Source: Chloroflexota bacterium (lineage in GTDB: Bacteria; Chloroflexota; UBA11872; VXOZ01). From it: a DNA stretch of 64,000 nt. The translations under genes and the position numbers were made by a program. Numbering within the stretch: position 1 is the stretch's first letter; the number at the start of each line of letters is the position of its first letter. The notes beneath the pieces are model-generated. The model made no database searches, had not been told where the DNA came from, and saw only the letters and a list, made by a program, of their open reading frames with translations. The stretch lies in NCBI GenBank assembly GCA_028874195.1, contig JAPPLM010000041.1, forward strand, positions 1 to 64,000, written 5' to 3'. Positions 43,159 through 53,348 of the stretch are shown one piece after another.

Positions 43159-44634
43159 TCACTCTGCAATGTCCGCGGCCAAAGCGTCAATTGCCGCTGC
43201 AAGCCGGGTAAGCGTGCGCTCGCTGCCAAGGACGACCATCGTTTCGAACAATGGCGGCGTAGCGGTCTTGCCCGTAATTGCCACGCGGATTGGCATGAAG
43301 AGTTGACCCGCCTTCCAGCCCAATTCCGCAGCCAGACCGCGCAAACACGCTTCAATTGGTTCATGGTCCCAGCTAGCGAGCAACGCAAGCTGTTCGTGCA
43401 CGCGCTGCAATGCGCTGAGAGAATCCGCCGGTGTTTGCTTCTTGGCGACAAGCAGCTTCGGCTCAGGCGTCACGTCATCCGCAAAGAAGAAGTCGAGGAC
43501 AGATGGGGCTTCGGCGAGGTTCTTCAAGCGCTCCTGCTCAAGTCCGATAGCATCCTGCAGATACGTGCGATCGACGTTTTCCGCTGCGATGACGCCCGCT
43601 TCCGCCAGGAACGGTACGCTGCGTTCGGTCAGGTCCGGCACCGTTAGACTGCGAATGTAGACGCCATTGAGCCACACGAGCTTTTGCAGTTCAAATACCG
43701 CGTTGGCCCGATTCACTCGTTCTAAACTGAAGGCGGCAACAAGCTCTTCAAGACTGAATACTTCCTGCGTATCGCCGGGATTCCAGCCGAGTAATGCCAG
43801 AAAATTGACGACAGCTTCCGGCAGGTATCCCTGTTTCGCATAGTCACCAACGAGCACCGCGCCGGAGCGTTTACCGAGTTTTGTGCGGTCTGGATTTGTC
43901 AGCAGCGGCAGGTGCGCGTAGGCCGGCAGGTCGAAGCCGAGCGCAAAGGCAATGGGGATCTGCCGGTGCGTATTGTAGAGGTGGTCGGCGCCGCGAATAA
44001 CGTGGGATATCCGCATCTGACTATCGTCAATAACCGACGCAAAATTGTACGTGGGCATGCCGTCGGCGCGTACGATCACCAAGTCATCGAGCTCCGCTGC
44101 ATCCACCCGCATATTGCCCCGCACGAGGTCCAAGAAGTCCACCGTACCCTCGCGCGGAGAGAGGAACCTGATTACGTAAGGAGCGCCCGACCGTTCGCGG
44201 GCCGCTCGCTCGGCAGCCGCAAGCAGAAGACACGTCTGCGGGTAGCGAAACGGACGGCGTTCTTGTTGCGCCCGCTTGCGCAGCACATCAAGCTCTGCCG
44301 GTGTGCACCAGCACCGGTACGCATGACCGTTAGCTAACAGCTCTTCGACATGCGCTTGATAGAGCGAAAGTCGCTCGCTTTGGCGATACGGCCCGCAATC
44401 GCCACCCGCCTCGTAGCCCTCGTCCCAATCGAGGCCCATCCAACGAAAACTGTAGAGCACGCCCTCGATATCCTCGTCCGATGAGCGTTTCGCGTCGGTG
44501 TCGTCGATGCGGAGAATGTAAGTACCGCCGGTTTGGCGTGCAAACAGGTAGTTGTACAGTGCCGTACGGGCATTGCCAACATGTAGATTGCCGGTGGGAC
44601 TGGGCGCAATGCGCACGCGAACAGAATTACCCAT
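43159..44634 (-). CDS. gltX: Glutamyl-tRNA synthetase
   Basis: A 491-residue class I aaRS. The N-terminus RIAPSPTGNLHVGNARTALY contains the HIGH-equivalent HVGN, followed by 'LRIDDTD' and a KMSKS-equivalent 'KLGKRSGAV'. 'VRADGMPTYNFASVIDD' is the family glutamate/ATP pocket. Length and order are normal; whether it is discriminating or non-discriminating cannot be told here. Confidence 0.96.
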   Translation of the reverse strand: MGNSVRVRIAPSPTGNLHVGNARTALYNYLFARQTGGTYILRIDDTDAKRSSDEDIEGVLYSFRWMGLDWDEGYEAGGDCGPYRQSERLSLYQAHVEELLANGHAYRCWCTPAELDVLRKRAQQERRPFRYPQTCLLLAAAERAARERSGAPYVIRFLSPREGTVDFLDLVRGNMRVDAAELDDLVIVRADGMPTYNFASVIDDSQMRISHVIRGADHLYNTHRQIPIAFALGFDLPAYAHLPLLTNPDRTKLGKRSGAVLVGDYAKQGYLPEAVVNFLALLGWNPGDTQEVFSLEELVAAFSLERVNRANAVFELQKLVWLNGVYIRSLTVPDLTERSVPFLAEAGVIAAENVDRTYLQDAIGLEQERLKNLAEAPSVLDFFFADDVTPEPKLLVAKKQTPADSLSALQRVHEQLALLASWDHEPIEACLRGLAAELGWKAGQLFMPIRVAITGKTATPPLFETMVVLGSERTLTRLAAAIDALAADIAE

Positions 44635-44854
44635 GTACTACGGTTGTCTCCTCACTGCATTTTCGACAAGCACTCGATACTCACCTGCCAGGTACAGTGC
44701 AACTTGGAGGCATGCCTCTGGCAGGATGCGGAATTTACGAAGAATTGACGGCTCTTGGTACGAGATAGGGCAAAGAGACACGGCTTTCTGCCAAGGCACT
44801 ATCCGCCCGGCAGAGTGCATCCATACATTGCCTGGTGCTCACAATCAAGATCCG

Positions 44855-44945
44855 TGGCGGAGAGGGTGGGATTCGAACCCACGAGGCGCTTGTGGCGCCT
44901 ACTCGCTCTCCAGGCGAGCGCCTTCGTCCACTTGGCTACCTCTCC
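44855..44945 (-). tRNA. tRNA-Ser (GGA)
   Basis: On the minus strand, acceptor GGAGAGG pairs with CCTCTCC. The anticodon loop CTGGAGA gives anticodon GGA, a long variable arm (TAGGCGCC...GGCGCCT-type stem) is present as in class II tRNAs, and the T-arm has GGTTCGAATCC. The 3' CCA is encoded (44855-44857), unlike the tRNA-Gly. A weak TTGGAT-N17-TATGAG lies upstream. Confidence 0.96.
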
Positions 44946-45245
44946 ACTCTGCCCCGCGCAGAGAGAAGCTCACGAACTCCTCCCTCTGCGATAGGCCGTA
45001 GCGGGTCCACTCATAGGGTGACCGCAGCAATAATCCAACACGCGCGGACCAGCTTTGTTCCTTGAGTCTAGCAGCGCCCTGATGCTAGCGTCAAAGCCCG
45101 ATTAGCACTCGCCAGAGACCGGACTGCAGACAATGCCGTGCCTGCGCTTGCGCGTTTTGGTCAGTTGACAGACGACTCCAAGCAAATCTACCATGACAGA
45201 TACAGCAACACCGCAAGCAACCCTTCACGTTACGAAACCAATTGC

Positions 45246-46982
45246 ATGGCTGAGATTGCGGATTCCTCTTCTACGCTCGTAGTGGACGTGGGGACGTTTA
45301 GTACACGCGCCTCACTGTTGGAGCGCGTTGAAGGCGAGTATCGCTTGGCTGGCGCGGCACGTGTGCCCAGCACAATCGATCCCCCTGTGTCCGACGTCAT
45401 GCTCGGTGTTTCTCGCGCTCTCACGGAACTCGAGCGCACCACCGGTTGGCACGCCAGGCACGATGTGGTGAACAGGCTCGCGGTAACCAGCGTGGGCCTT
45501 ACCGCGGTGACGAGTGTCCTGAGCTTCGGCAACAGCCGCACGTTGAATGCGTTGCTTGAGTCGTTGCAGTCGTTGCCGATTACGCCCATCGACATCTTCG
45601 ACCTCAACAACCGGCCAGCAGATGCGTATCAGTTTGTCTTCCAGCGACTTATCGAGTCGCCTTTGGATGCTTTGATCGTCCTTGGCAGCGAAACGGACCG
45701 GGACTGGGAGACCGAGATTGCCCGAATCGGCGAAATCATCCGCAGCGTGCTCACCAGTCACCGTAGTGCCTGGAACCTAAACGTGGTCTTCATTGGCGCA
45801 GCAGCGCATGCGCAGTCTTTGCGCACGTTCCTTGGAGAGAGGGCGTCAATCCACCACATGAATCTGGAACCGGACCAAGCGATTGGCGACGCGCTTTCGT
45901 CGCTTGAATCTCTCATACAGTCAATTGCAAACGAAAGACGTCAATACCTCCTACCGAATCACTCCGGGCTAAGCGAGTGGGCAGGATCCAGCCCAATTGA
46001 CTATCAGGAAGCCCTGGGGCACGTCACACAGCAGTTAGCACAGCGCTACAGCATACACGTGCTCTCCTTGGATCTTGGGGCGAGCCACGCAGCTGCGATC
46101 GCCAGCCTGCCCAATGGGGATTTGCGCAAGGCCTCTCTCGATGGCTTTGGCACCTTGCGCAGCCCACAGAATGTCCTGATGGAGGCCGGACGAGAAGCCG
46201 TGGAACGGTGGCTGCCGTACGACTTGGACGAAACGCGGCTGGATGACTATCTCCTCCACGGCCTGGCACATCCCGGCGCGCTGCCCACGACCATCGAGAA
46301 CCTCGTGCTGGAACACGCTTTTGCACGGGAAGCTCTGCGCAGTGTCGTCGAGCTCATCGATGATCAAACCGTAGACGGGCAGACACTTGCGCCCTGCGCC
46401 GCTGCCGATGTCATCATTGGCTGCGGGGCCACGCTAGGCGCAGCGCCGCGGCTGATACAGGCCGTGATGATGATGCTCGATTCGGTTCTGCCCACGGGCT
46501 TTACACAACTCGCTTTGGATCGCGCTAGTGCGCTCCCGGTACTGCTTCTCGACAAAGCTATCGAAGAAGGCAATCCGTTCATCGAGCAGGATGTCCTGCT
46601 TAGCTTGGGGGTTAGTATTGCTCCCACCGGTCGCATGGCCGAGAATCGACCCGCCTTGCGCCTGCGCACGGGAATGCCTGCGCGTTCTCCCGAAGAGACT
46701 ATCGTGAATTTCGGGGCGATGGAAGTCATACCTTGGGAAGGTGGCGCCGGTTCGACGCTGGAGGTTTGGCCCGCAACGAGACTGAACCTCGGCGTGGGCC
46801 GCGGCCGCGGCGCCGAGCCGCGCGCAAATCTCTTCGGCGGCTCGCTGGGACTTATCGTTGACGCGCGCGGACGTCCCATCGACCTGGATTTGAACAAGGA
46901 CAAGCGGCAAGCTAGAATCCTCGAGTGGATGCAGACAACCGGGGCGTATCCCACGTTGTCTTTCTCCGGGAGATCAAGCTAG
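45246..46982 (+). CDS. Glutamate mutase MutL-like actin-fold protein
   Basis: A 578-residue protein with ASKHA (actin/Hsp70) features. A phosphate-1-like 'STLVVDVGTFSTRASLLERV' is at the N-terminus, and a second 'IHVLSLDLGASHAAAIASLP' appears mid-protein. It ends 'LFGGSLGLIVDARGRPIDLD'. This matches 'glutamate mutase L' annotations, proteins found beside B12-dependent mutases but also widely in Chloroflexota without them; no mutase is in this window. The ATG at 45246 was chosen because the domain starts there. It is followed 2 nt later by its conserved-looking partner gene, so the two are coupled. Confidence 0.72.
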   Translation: MAEIADSSSTLVVDVGTFSTRASLLERVEGEYRLAGAARVPSTIDPPVSDVMLGVSRALTELERTTGWHARHDVVNRLAVTSVGLTAVTSVLSFGNSRTLNALLESLQSLPITPIDIFDLNNRPADAYQFVFQRLIESPLDALIVLGSETDRDWETEIARIGEIIRSVLTSHRSAWNLNVVFIGAAAHAQSLRTFLGERASIHHMNLEPDQAIGDALSSLESLIQSIANERRQYLLPNHSGLSEWAGSSPIDYQEALGHVTQQLAQRYSIHVLSLDLGASHAAAIASLPNGDLRKASLDGFGTLRSPQNVLMEAGREAVERWLPYDLDETRLDDYLLHGLAHPGALPTTIENLVLEHAFAREALRSVVELIDDQTVDGQTLAPCAAADVIIGCGATLGAAPRLIQAVMMMLDSVLPTGFTQLALDRASALPVLLLDKAIEEGNPFIEQDVLLSLGVSIAPTGRMAENRPALRLRTGMPARSPEETIVNFGAMEVIPWEGGAGSTLEVWPATRLNLGVGRGRGAEPRANLFGGSLGLIVDARGRPIDLDLNKDKRQARILEWMQTTGAYPTLSFSGRSS

Positions 46983-46984
46983 AC

Positions 46985-48073
46985 ATGGCGACTATGCTTG
47001 CCCTGCGGGGCACGGCAAATCCCCCCACGCCGACACCGCAAATCGGCCGCTATCTCTTGCGTTTGCGCCGGGTCTTGCCCGCTGATGGCGAGCTTGCGGT
47101 GCAGCCCGGTGACAAGGTAGAACCGCACACGGTTGTCGGCACGTGCGCATTGACGCCTCAGAGGACCGCAATCGACTTGGCGAGCACCCTTGGTGTCTCA
47201 CCGGAACGCGTAGCGGATGCGCTTGTCGTCGCTCCAGGTGACGGTTGCGCGGAGGGTGCGCTCATTGCCGCCCATCGCCGTCTCTTTGGGCTGCGTACGC
47301 GCACGGCGGTTGCTCCGTTCACGGGCCAAATCGGCGAAATCTCTTCACGGAGCGGTCTGGTGTGGTTCGAGGGCGCGAGCCACGAAGTCATGCTGCCCGC
47401 GGGACTCTACGGCACCGTGATAGACGTCCTTCCGCCCCGAGAAGCAGTGATAGAGGCGGAGGCTGTGGTGGTGCGCGGCGCATTCGCTGTCGGCGGCGAG
47501 GCGTCCGGGAACTTGAGCACGGTGCTTTCCCAGAATGACGAGAGTGAAGAGCGCCTCATTCTGGTTACGAAAGAGCCCGCAACCGTGGATACCATGCGGC
47601 GCGCGTCCCAACTGCAAGCGGCCGCCGTGGTGGCGCCATCCGCCGCGCGCAAGGACATGGCGGTGCTCGGCATGGACCCACTGGCGCGTCCGACGTCGCA
47701 TACCTGGAAGGGTCCGCCGCTCTTGCTCACAGAAGGATTCGGTACGCAGCCCATGACCGACACCCTCTGGGAACTCCTTACCGCGCAGCCGGTGCCGTGG
47801 GCTACCGTCGTAGCCCGGCCGGACCTTCACGTCTTCTTATTGATCTTGCCCATTCGCTCCCTGGCGCCCAAGGATGCCTGGGCGCGCTTCGGGCCCGGCT
47901 CGCGGCTCAAGCGCGCCGGTATGTCTGTGGAACCGGGCGAGGTGCGCTTGGATGCCTTCCTGCCGTTCCCTCTGGCGGTGTCCTCCGGCCTGCGGCTCCC
48001 CGCCGTGGAAACCGTCGATGCGGAGGAAAACCGCAGTCGCGTCCCCATTCCCGAGTTGGAGTGGCTGATGTAG
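46985..48073 (+). CDS. Conserved protein paired with the MutL-like gene, unknown function
   Basis: A 362-residue protein I cannot name. It begins with a Thr/Pro-rich segment, then 'LRLRRVLPADGELAVQPGDKVEPHTVVGTC', a lipoyl/barrel-like 'GD.V' turn, and later a 'GLVWFEGASHEVMLPAGLYGTVIDVLPPREAV' barrel-hybrid-like segment. The last 150 residues contain 'LLLTEGFGTQPMTDTLWELL' and a basic 'RFGPGSRLKRAGMSV'. No signal peptide or membrane helix is present. The start is 2 nt after the MutL-like stop, so a functional pair is likely. Confidence 0.55.
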   Translation: MATMLALRGTANPPTPTPQIGRYLLRLRRVLPADGELAVQPGDKVEPHTVVGTCALTPQRTAIDLASTLGVSPERVADALVVAPGDGCAEGALIAAHRRLFGLRTRTAVAPFTGQIGEISSRSGLVWFEGASHEVMLPAGLYGTVIDVLPPREAVIEAEAVVVRGAFAVGGEASGNLSTVLSQNDESEERLILVTKEPATVDTMRRASQLQAAAVVAPSAARKDMAVLGMDPLARPTSHTWKGPPLLLTEGFGTQPMTDTLWELLTAQPVPWATVVARPDLHVFLLILPIRSLAPKDAWARFGPGSRLKRAGMSVEPGEVRLDAFLPFPLAVSSGLRLPAVETVDAEENRSRVPIPELEWLM

Positions 48074-48510
48074 CGTCGGCTTCGACCAATTGGCTACAGC
48101 GAGAATGACCGACCTGCACTAGTCGTCCCGTTTCCTGGCAGAACCCATTTGCGCCACCACACCTGGCAGCCTCCGCCAGGGCACATATTCCTCTCTTCGC
48201 GGATACCTGTATCCGCTTGACGGTATCGATAGTACAGATAGTTCATGTTGATACTAATATATTGCTATTATGTGTAACACATATGTGCTACTAACCTTTG
48301 CGCGCTGCGCATGGGACATAGGCAAGCAGATTTGCCAGCGGCAGCGGGGCAACGGGAGTTCCCCTTCGCTTGCGGCGCAGCGGCGACGGCTGCGTCGTGG
48401 CCTGTGTGCGAAGAGGTGGAACAATCCGTGCCGCTTGATTGCACCAGAGTTCGGGTGCCGGAAGAGAGTGTCAAACTACGGTGGCGTCTCGATACGGACC
48501 GTGTCTTTGG
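48074..48510. promoter_or_regulatory. 437-bp intergenic region with AT-rich palindromes
   Basis: Upstream of the lamin-tail gene, bases about 48236-48300 are strikingly AT-rich. They hold two nested palindromes on one face: TGTGTAACACA and CACATATGTG, preceded by TTGATA and TATTAT boxes. A hairpin-like CCTGGCAG..CGCCAGG lies near 48160-48180. These look like a promoter with operator(s) (inference). Frames at 48270-48665 lack a start site or homology and are not called. Confidence 0.45.
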
Positions 48511-51500
48511 ATGCGCGTTTGCCTTGCAATAGTGCTGCTTGGCTCAAGTTCGCACCGCATGGCACTCGCCGACGGCACTGTGGTTATCAACGAGATCTTT
48601 CCGGACTACGCCGGGGGAGAGACGAGCTGGATAGAGCTTTACAATTCAAGCTCGAGCGAGGTTAGCCTCGACTTTTGGCAAATCGATACGGGAAGTGATG
48701 AAACTGCTGAATCTTACTTCATTCCTTTTGGAGATCCCATTCCCTCTGGGGGATTTCTTGTATTGGAGCTAGGTACGACAACGCTTGTCATCACAGAAAC
48801 TGGCACTCTCCGGCTCATCGGAATTGACCTTGAGACTTACGAACCGATCGTGGCGGACCAGGTTGACTACGCGATCAGCGAGGATGGCCATGCCTATGCG
48901 CGAGTGCCGGACGGCTCATCTACTTGGCTGATGGTCTCCAAACCGAGTAAAGGTGCAGCGAATCCGACCCCAACACCCACACCATCGCCCACGCCGACTC
49001 CTACTCCTACGCCGACGCTACCTGAGTGCCCTTCCAACCCCAGTCCCTCCGTCGTCATCAATGAGGTCTTTCCCGGCAACTCTAACGAGCAGTCAGGCTG
49101 GGCCGAACTCTATAATCGAGGCTCCGCTCTCGTGGAACTGACCTGCTGGTCCGTAGATACCGGCAGTGGTGCGAGTTTCGACGCTTATCTCCTTCCGGCC
49201 GGCACGCAAATCGAGCCTGGCGGATTCTTGGTCATTGGAGAGGCGGCGACGGTCTTCCCGTTCCCGATGAGCGGTACCGTTCGCCTCTTCGATCCTGATA
49301 GTGATGTAGTGGATGAGATCGACTATACGATTGCTGAAGCCGGCGCGGCGATTGCGCGGGCGCCGGACGGCTCGTCTACCTGGGCAATCATCTCCACACC
49401 GACCAAGGGCGCAGCGAATCCGACCCCAACACCCACACCATCGCCCACGCCTACACTTACTCCCACGGCTACCCCTTTACCTGCGCCAACAGCTACACCT
49501 ACACCTACACTAATTCCAACTCCCACGCCTATACCTACTCCGATGCCATCGCCAATACCCTCTCCCACCCCTGTACCAACTCCAACACCCACACCTTCAC
49601 CAACGCCAACGCCCACGATTCCCGAGTGTCCGACCAACGCGAGCCGCAATATCGTGTTCAACGAAGTTTTTCACAGCCTTAGTCGTGAAGAGACAGGTTA
49701 CATAGAGCTATACAATCTTGCCTCCGTCGCCGCGAATCTGACCTGCTGGTCACTTGATAGGGGAATTGGCGCGGGCGAAGCTGCTTACGTGCTTCCGGTA
49801 GACACCCAGGTTGATCCTGAGGGCTTCCTGGTAATCGAAAAGGTCGTCCCTATCTTCCCACTTGCAAAGAGCGGCAAACTCCGCCTGCTCGACGGCTATG
49901 GTGAGGTAGTTAACGAGGTTGACTATGCTATCGCTGAAGACGCCGTCGGCAGGGCGCGGATTCCAGACGGCACAGGGGATTGGGTGGACGTGTCTACACG
50001 CACTATGGGCGCGTCGAATGAAACACCAACCCCAACGCCTTCACCGCGGCCGATCCCAAGACCGCCGCCGGAGCCCGCTCCGCCAACACCCACACCGGCG
50101 CCGAAAACGCCGCTGCCCCGGTTCCTCCGCATCACGGAGATCTACTACGATGGGCAAATTCCACGGACGGAGGGCGACGAGTTCATCGAGATTCAGAATC
50201 AAGGAACCACACCGGCCTACCTCGGGCGCGTGCGCATCTTGATCCAGAGCGCGACGGCCCGCAGTCCGGTAGCCTACGGCTTTCCCTCCAGAACTAAACT
50301 CGCTCCAGGAGAAATCATCGTTACTGCGAAGAACGCTCGGCAATTCGCCGCCCACTTTGGCACGCAGCCGGACTTTGAAGCCCGCGCGTCAGGGACCGGG
50401 TACAGGAATACGTCAGACGTGCCGAACGTGGTCCGTGACCGCAGAATCTCTCGCCGCACGTGGGCATTGGCCAACACGGGTGCCACTGTGGCCTTGATCG
50501 GCGACCGTGACGAGTTCATCGATGCCGTTGCCTACGGCTATGATCCCGCCGGCTACTTGGGTCTGCGTGGGCGCTACCCTACCGCTTCAGGCGGTCGGTC
50601 GCTCCGGCGCGTTTTTGGCAAGGAGATCTCCTCGATTTCACCGGCGGCCTTCCATGAAGACGCGCCGTCACCGGGCACCGTTCCACTGCCTCCCACTCCG
50701 ACACCGATGCCTACTCCCACGCCTTTGCCGACACCTTCACCTACACCCACGCCGATACCGACACCTTCGCCAACGCCTACGCCCACACCGACACCGACAC
50801 CAACCCCTTTGCCCACGCCGACGCCTACTGCCACACCTGCGCCGACACCTGACCCTACTCCCATACCAGCGCCTACCGCCACCCCAGCGCCGCGCCCAAC
50901 GGCAGCGCTGCCTACGCCTCCACCACCCACCCCGACGGCAACGGTGCTGCAGTGCCTCACGGACATTCAACCCCAGGAGCCACCGCGACTCGTGCGCGTA
51001 ACCGGCAGTGTGACGGAAGTCCGTGAGATGCCAAAGGAGATACGTATCTTCCTTGCCGACAATTGCGGCGGCGCAATGCTCCACTTGGCGGTAGACGAAT
51101 TGGCTCCGCCAACCCGGAGTCACATCCACCTCACTGCGGTTGGTGCGCGAAGGGATACGCAAATCGATCTCTATCTCGCTCCCGGCGCCAGCATTGAGTA
51201 CCTGTCCGGGAAGGAATCACCGCGGGCGATTCCCTTCACACAAGCGGTGATTCAGCGCGCGCCGACCGGGACATGGGTACGGACGGGAGGCAGCGTCACA
51301 TACGCTCGTGATGAAACCGGGCATACGTTTTACGAAACTTCCGCCAGCTACATCCGGCTGGACCCGCAGGCGCGGGCGATTCCAACCGGGCCTGCTACCT
51401 TCTACGGCATCATCGAATGGCGTGATGCGATCCCGCTCCTCCGCGTCCACTACATCGCTCCGGCCAAACCACGTGAGACATCCCTCAGGGATACCATTCG

Positions 51501-51606
51501 AGATTGGAAGGTAATTCGTCACACCTTGCAGTATGCGCAGGATGTCTTCTACTACCTTGCCGTTCGCTCTCTTACACGCGGTCACGGGAGGTATCTGCCG
51601 TGGTAG
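48511..51606 (+). CDS. Secreted multi-lamin-tail-domain protein with Thr-Pro linkers
   Basis: A 1031-residue protein. A signal peptide ([20 protein letters not shown]) precedes four lamin-tail (LTD) beta domains that each open with a strand like [24 protein letters not shown] or LRITEIYY, followed by 'WIELYN', 'WAELYN', 'YIELYN' or 'FIEIQN'. They are separated by (Thr/Ser-Pro)n linkers at about 48961-49020, 49425-49620, 50022-50110 and 50695-50945. A C-terminal domain (about 50950-51606) with '[20 protein letters not shown]' resembles an OB fold. No anchor or sortase site is seen at the end. LTDs in bacteria occur on secreted nucleases and surface proteins; no nuclease domain is visible. A scaffold or adhesin role is inferred. 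Start chosen because the signal peptide begins there. Confidence 0.78.
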   Translation: MRVCLAIVLLGSSSHRMALADGTVVINEIFPDYAGGETSWIELYNSSSSEVSLDFWQIDTGSDETAESYFIPFGDPIPSGGFLVLELGTTTLVITETGTLRLIGIDLETYEPIVADQVDYAISEDGHAYARVPDGSSTWLMVSKPSKGAANPTPTPTPSPTPTPTPTPTLPECPSNPSPSVVINEVFPGNSNEQSGWAELYNRGSALVELTCWSVDTGSGASFDAYLLPAGTQIEPGGFLVIGEAATVFPFPMSGTVRLFDPDSDVVDEIDYTIAEAGAAIARAPDGSSTWAIISTPTKGAANPTPTPTPSPTPTLTPTATPLPAPTATPTPTLIPTPTPIPTPMPSPIPSPTPVPTPTPTPSPTPTPTIPECPTNASRNIVFNEVFHSLSREETGYIELYNLASVAANLTCWSLDRGIGAGEAAYVLPVDTQVDPEGFLVIEKVVPIFPLAKSGKLRLLDGYGEVVNEVDYAIAEDAVGRARIPDGTGDWVDVSTRTMGASNETPTPTPSPRPIPRPPPEPAPPTPTPAPKTPLPRFLRITEIYYDGQIPRTEGDEFIEIQNQGTTPAYLGRVRILIQSATARSPVAYGFPSRTKLAPGEIIVTAKNARQFAAHFGTQPDFEARASGTGYRNTSDVPNVVRDRRISRRTWALANTGATVALIGDRDEFIDAVAYGYDPAGYLGLRGRYPTASGGRSLRRVFGKEISSISPAAFHEDAPSPGTVPLPPTPTPMPTPTPLPTPSPTPTPIPTPSPTPTPTPTPTPTPLPTPTPTATPAPTPDPTPIPAPTATPAPRPTAALPTPPPPTPTATVLQCLTDIQPQEPPRLVRVTGSVTEVREMPKEIRIFLADNCGGAMLHLAVDELAPPTRSHIHLTAVGARRDTQIDLYLAPGASIEYLSGKESPRAIPFTQAVIQRAPTGTWVRTGGSVTYARDETGHTFYETSASYIRLDPQARAIPTGPATFYGIIEWRDAIPLLRVHYIAPAKPRETSLRDTIRDWKVIRHTLQYAQDVFYYLAVRSLTRGHGRYLPW

Positions 51607-51647
51607 GCATGCAGAGAAGAATCGAGCGCGGCTAGGAGAATCAGCGG

Positions 51648-52412
51648 TTATGTCGAGTAAGCCAGCAGGCGTTGCGCATTGCGGTGGGCAATCGCCTCTG
51701 TGTCCGCCGCGGAGATTTCTGCCTTCTCCAGCTTCGCAATGCCGCAGGCGGGGTATTGCAGCGGGACGCCGGTACCGAGAAGTATGCGGTCACCATCAGC
51801 GTGAGCAACCCAGCGCGCGATCCCGCCAAGGCCCTGTAGGCATGAAGTTTCCAACCAGACGTTGGGGTACGTATTGAGCAAGCGAATGCCGTTCCACGCC
51901 TCTTGCCCGTAGTTCAGGCCGTGAATGACAAACTGGACGTCAGGGAACTGCGCAACGAGACCCTCGAAAGGCTCTACGGCAGCGACAGGGAACGACCAAT
52001 CCATGATGGCGCGCATCACGAGCGTAACGATCAAGCCATGGTCTTGAGCCGCAGCGCAGAGCGGCTCAAGCTGCGACGGCAGCGTGTTGTGGTGGTGGCT
52101 GGGATAGCAGCGAATTCCTTTAGCGCCAGCATCCACATATTCGGCTACGAGTTCAGCCGTTCCCGGCAGCGTGGTGTCAATCGTGACAAAGGGAATAAGC
52201 CTACTGCTTGATTCCGCTGCCGCGGTAAGGATGTCAGCGTTTCCTAATCGCCAGTCACTTTCCAGCGCCCGCGTAGAGCCCACAACCGCCCGCGCTATGC
52301 CATGCGCATCCATCAGCGCGATAACGTCAGCGCCGGTACGCTCCTTGAGGGGCCAGTATCCCCAAGCGCCGACAAATCCGGAGAAGTCCCAAACTGTCAT
52401 ATTTCTCGCCAT
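51648..52412 (-). CDS. Amidohydrolase-fold protein lacking metal ligands
   Basis: A 254-residue homologue of the amidohydrolase-2 TIM barrel, paralogous to the gene directly upstream. The N-terminal metal motif D-x-H-x-H is replaced by DFSGF (residues 9-13). The mid-barrel His strand reads LIVTLVMRA instead of a His-containing strand. The C-terminal GTD is GTG (D to G at 215, in RILLGTGVPL). No hydrolytic metal centre can form, so it is probably a pseudoenzyme, regulator or partner of the intact paralogue. It ends convergent to the lamin-tail gene and follows the paralogue by 12 nt. Confidence 0.78.
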   Translation of the reverse strand: MARNMTVWDFSGFVGAWGYWPLKERTGADVIALMDAHGIARAVVGSTRALESDWRLGNADILTAAAESSSRLIPFVTIDTTLPGTAELVAEYVDAGAKGIRCYPSHHHNTLPSQLEPLCAAAQDHGLIVTLVMRAIMDWSFPVAAVEPFEGLVAQFPDVQFVIHGLNYGQEAWNGIRLLNTYPNVWLETSCLQGLGGIARWVAHADGDRILLGTGVPLQYPACGIAKLEKAEISAADTEAIAHRNAQRLLAYST

Positions 52413-52424
52413 CCCATTACGCCG

Positions 52425-53162
52425 CTAGGCATCGAGCGCCAACATGCGGGCCATATTGCCGCCAAATATCAAGTCCTTGTCAGCCTGACTAATCGCGGCG
52501 CCGCTGACCCGCGCCATTTGCACACTCACTTCCAGCAGCGGCATGTCCGTGCCAAAGATAATCCGATCCGGGCCGATGCGACTGATCGTATACTCCAGCG
52601 ATCCATTGTTAACGGCACTGCTGGCGGTTTCCAGTAGGATGGATGGATACCTCTCGGCCGCCTGCACCGCGCGCAACCAGTCGCCCCGCGCCAAAGCCGT
52701 ATTGCCCGAGTGCGCCATCATAAGAAAAGCCTCCGGCACGCGCGAAGCCATCTCCTCGCATTCTTCCGCGGTGGAATGCGCCAGTATCGGCATGCGGTGT
52801 GAGGCCGCCCGCTCCAGCACCGGGAATACGGACGGGCGCACGAGGGGAATCTTGGGATACGAATAGATCTTGATGCCCCGCATGCCGTATTCGTGCACGC
52901 AACGATCGATTTCTTCGAGTGCCCCATTTTCGAAGTTCATCGTGGGGATGCTCACGTATCCCAGAATGCGGTCCGGGTGCTGGCGTATCGACCTGCCCAA
53001 GGTATCGTTCCCCTCGCGCATGTCATGGATCAGCGCCGTAAAATCGGTCACGAAGAGCTTATCGATGCCATTGTCATCCGCAAGCCGCAGGAGATCGTCG
53101 ATACTTGCGTAGAAATTGTAGGCAGTAGAGTTACCCACGTGGACGTGCGCATCGATAATCAT
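52425..53162 (-). CDS. Amidohydrolase-2 family metal-dependent hydrolase
   Basis: A 245-residue TIM-barrel hydrolase with an intact metal site: MIIDAHVHVG (His6, His8), 'MPILAHSTAEECEE' and 'FLMMAHSGNT' (His) and 'RIIFGTDMPLLEV' (Asp). Such enzymes act as hydrolases or decarboxylases on small carboxylates and lactones; the substrate is unknown. The ATG at 53162 has AAGGAG 9 nt upstream; an ATG at 53171 lies inside that site. It is cotranscribed with the ligand-less paralogue downstream. Confidence 0.85.
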   Translation of the reverse strand: MIIDAHVHVGNSTAYNFYASIDDLLRLADDNGIDKLFVTDFTALIHDMREGNDTLGRSIRQHPDRILGYVSIPTMNFENGALEEIDRCVHEYGMRGIKIYSYPKIPLVRPSVFPVLERAASHRMPILAHSTAEECEEMASRVPEAFLMMAHSGNTALARGDWLRAVQAAERYPSILLETASSAVNNGSLEYTISRIGPDRIIFGTDMPLLEVSVQMARVSGAAISQADKDLIFGGNMARMLALDA

Positions 53163-53238
53163 TGCTGTCATCTCCTTGTGCTCACAGGCTAGCAGAGCCG
53201 GGAACTGCGCGCAATTACGGCTGTACAGAGAGTTCCGG

Positions 53239-53244
53239 TATACT
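53239..53244 (+). promoter_or_regulatory. -10 element upstream of the sugar isomerase
   Basis: TATACT at 53239-53244 with TTACGG 18 nt upstream, about 105 nt before the ATG at 53349. Confidence 0.35.
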
Positions 53245-53348
53245 AAAGTGCAGTTCTGGCAACCGGTTTGTGATGGACATACCTCCAGAGAACCGATCGC
53301 AAGTCAACCCAAGTTAGCCCAAGACATAAGGAAAGGCGAGCACGAAAC

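Noticed and set aside
48270-48665. 131-codon plus-strand frame upstream of the lamin-tail gene
   Set aside because: It overlaps the signal-peptide-encoding start in another frame and has no homology; the region looks regulatory.
48960-50945. Tandem short repeats as a CRISPR array
   Set aside because: The repeats are ACNCCN-type codons for Thr-Pro linkers inside one reading frame, without spacer/repeat regularity.
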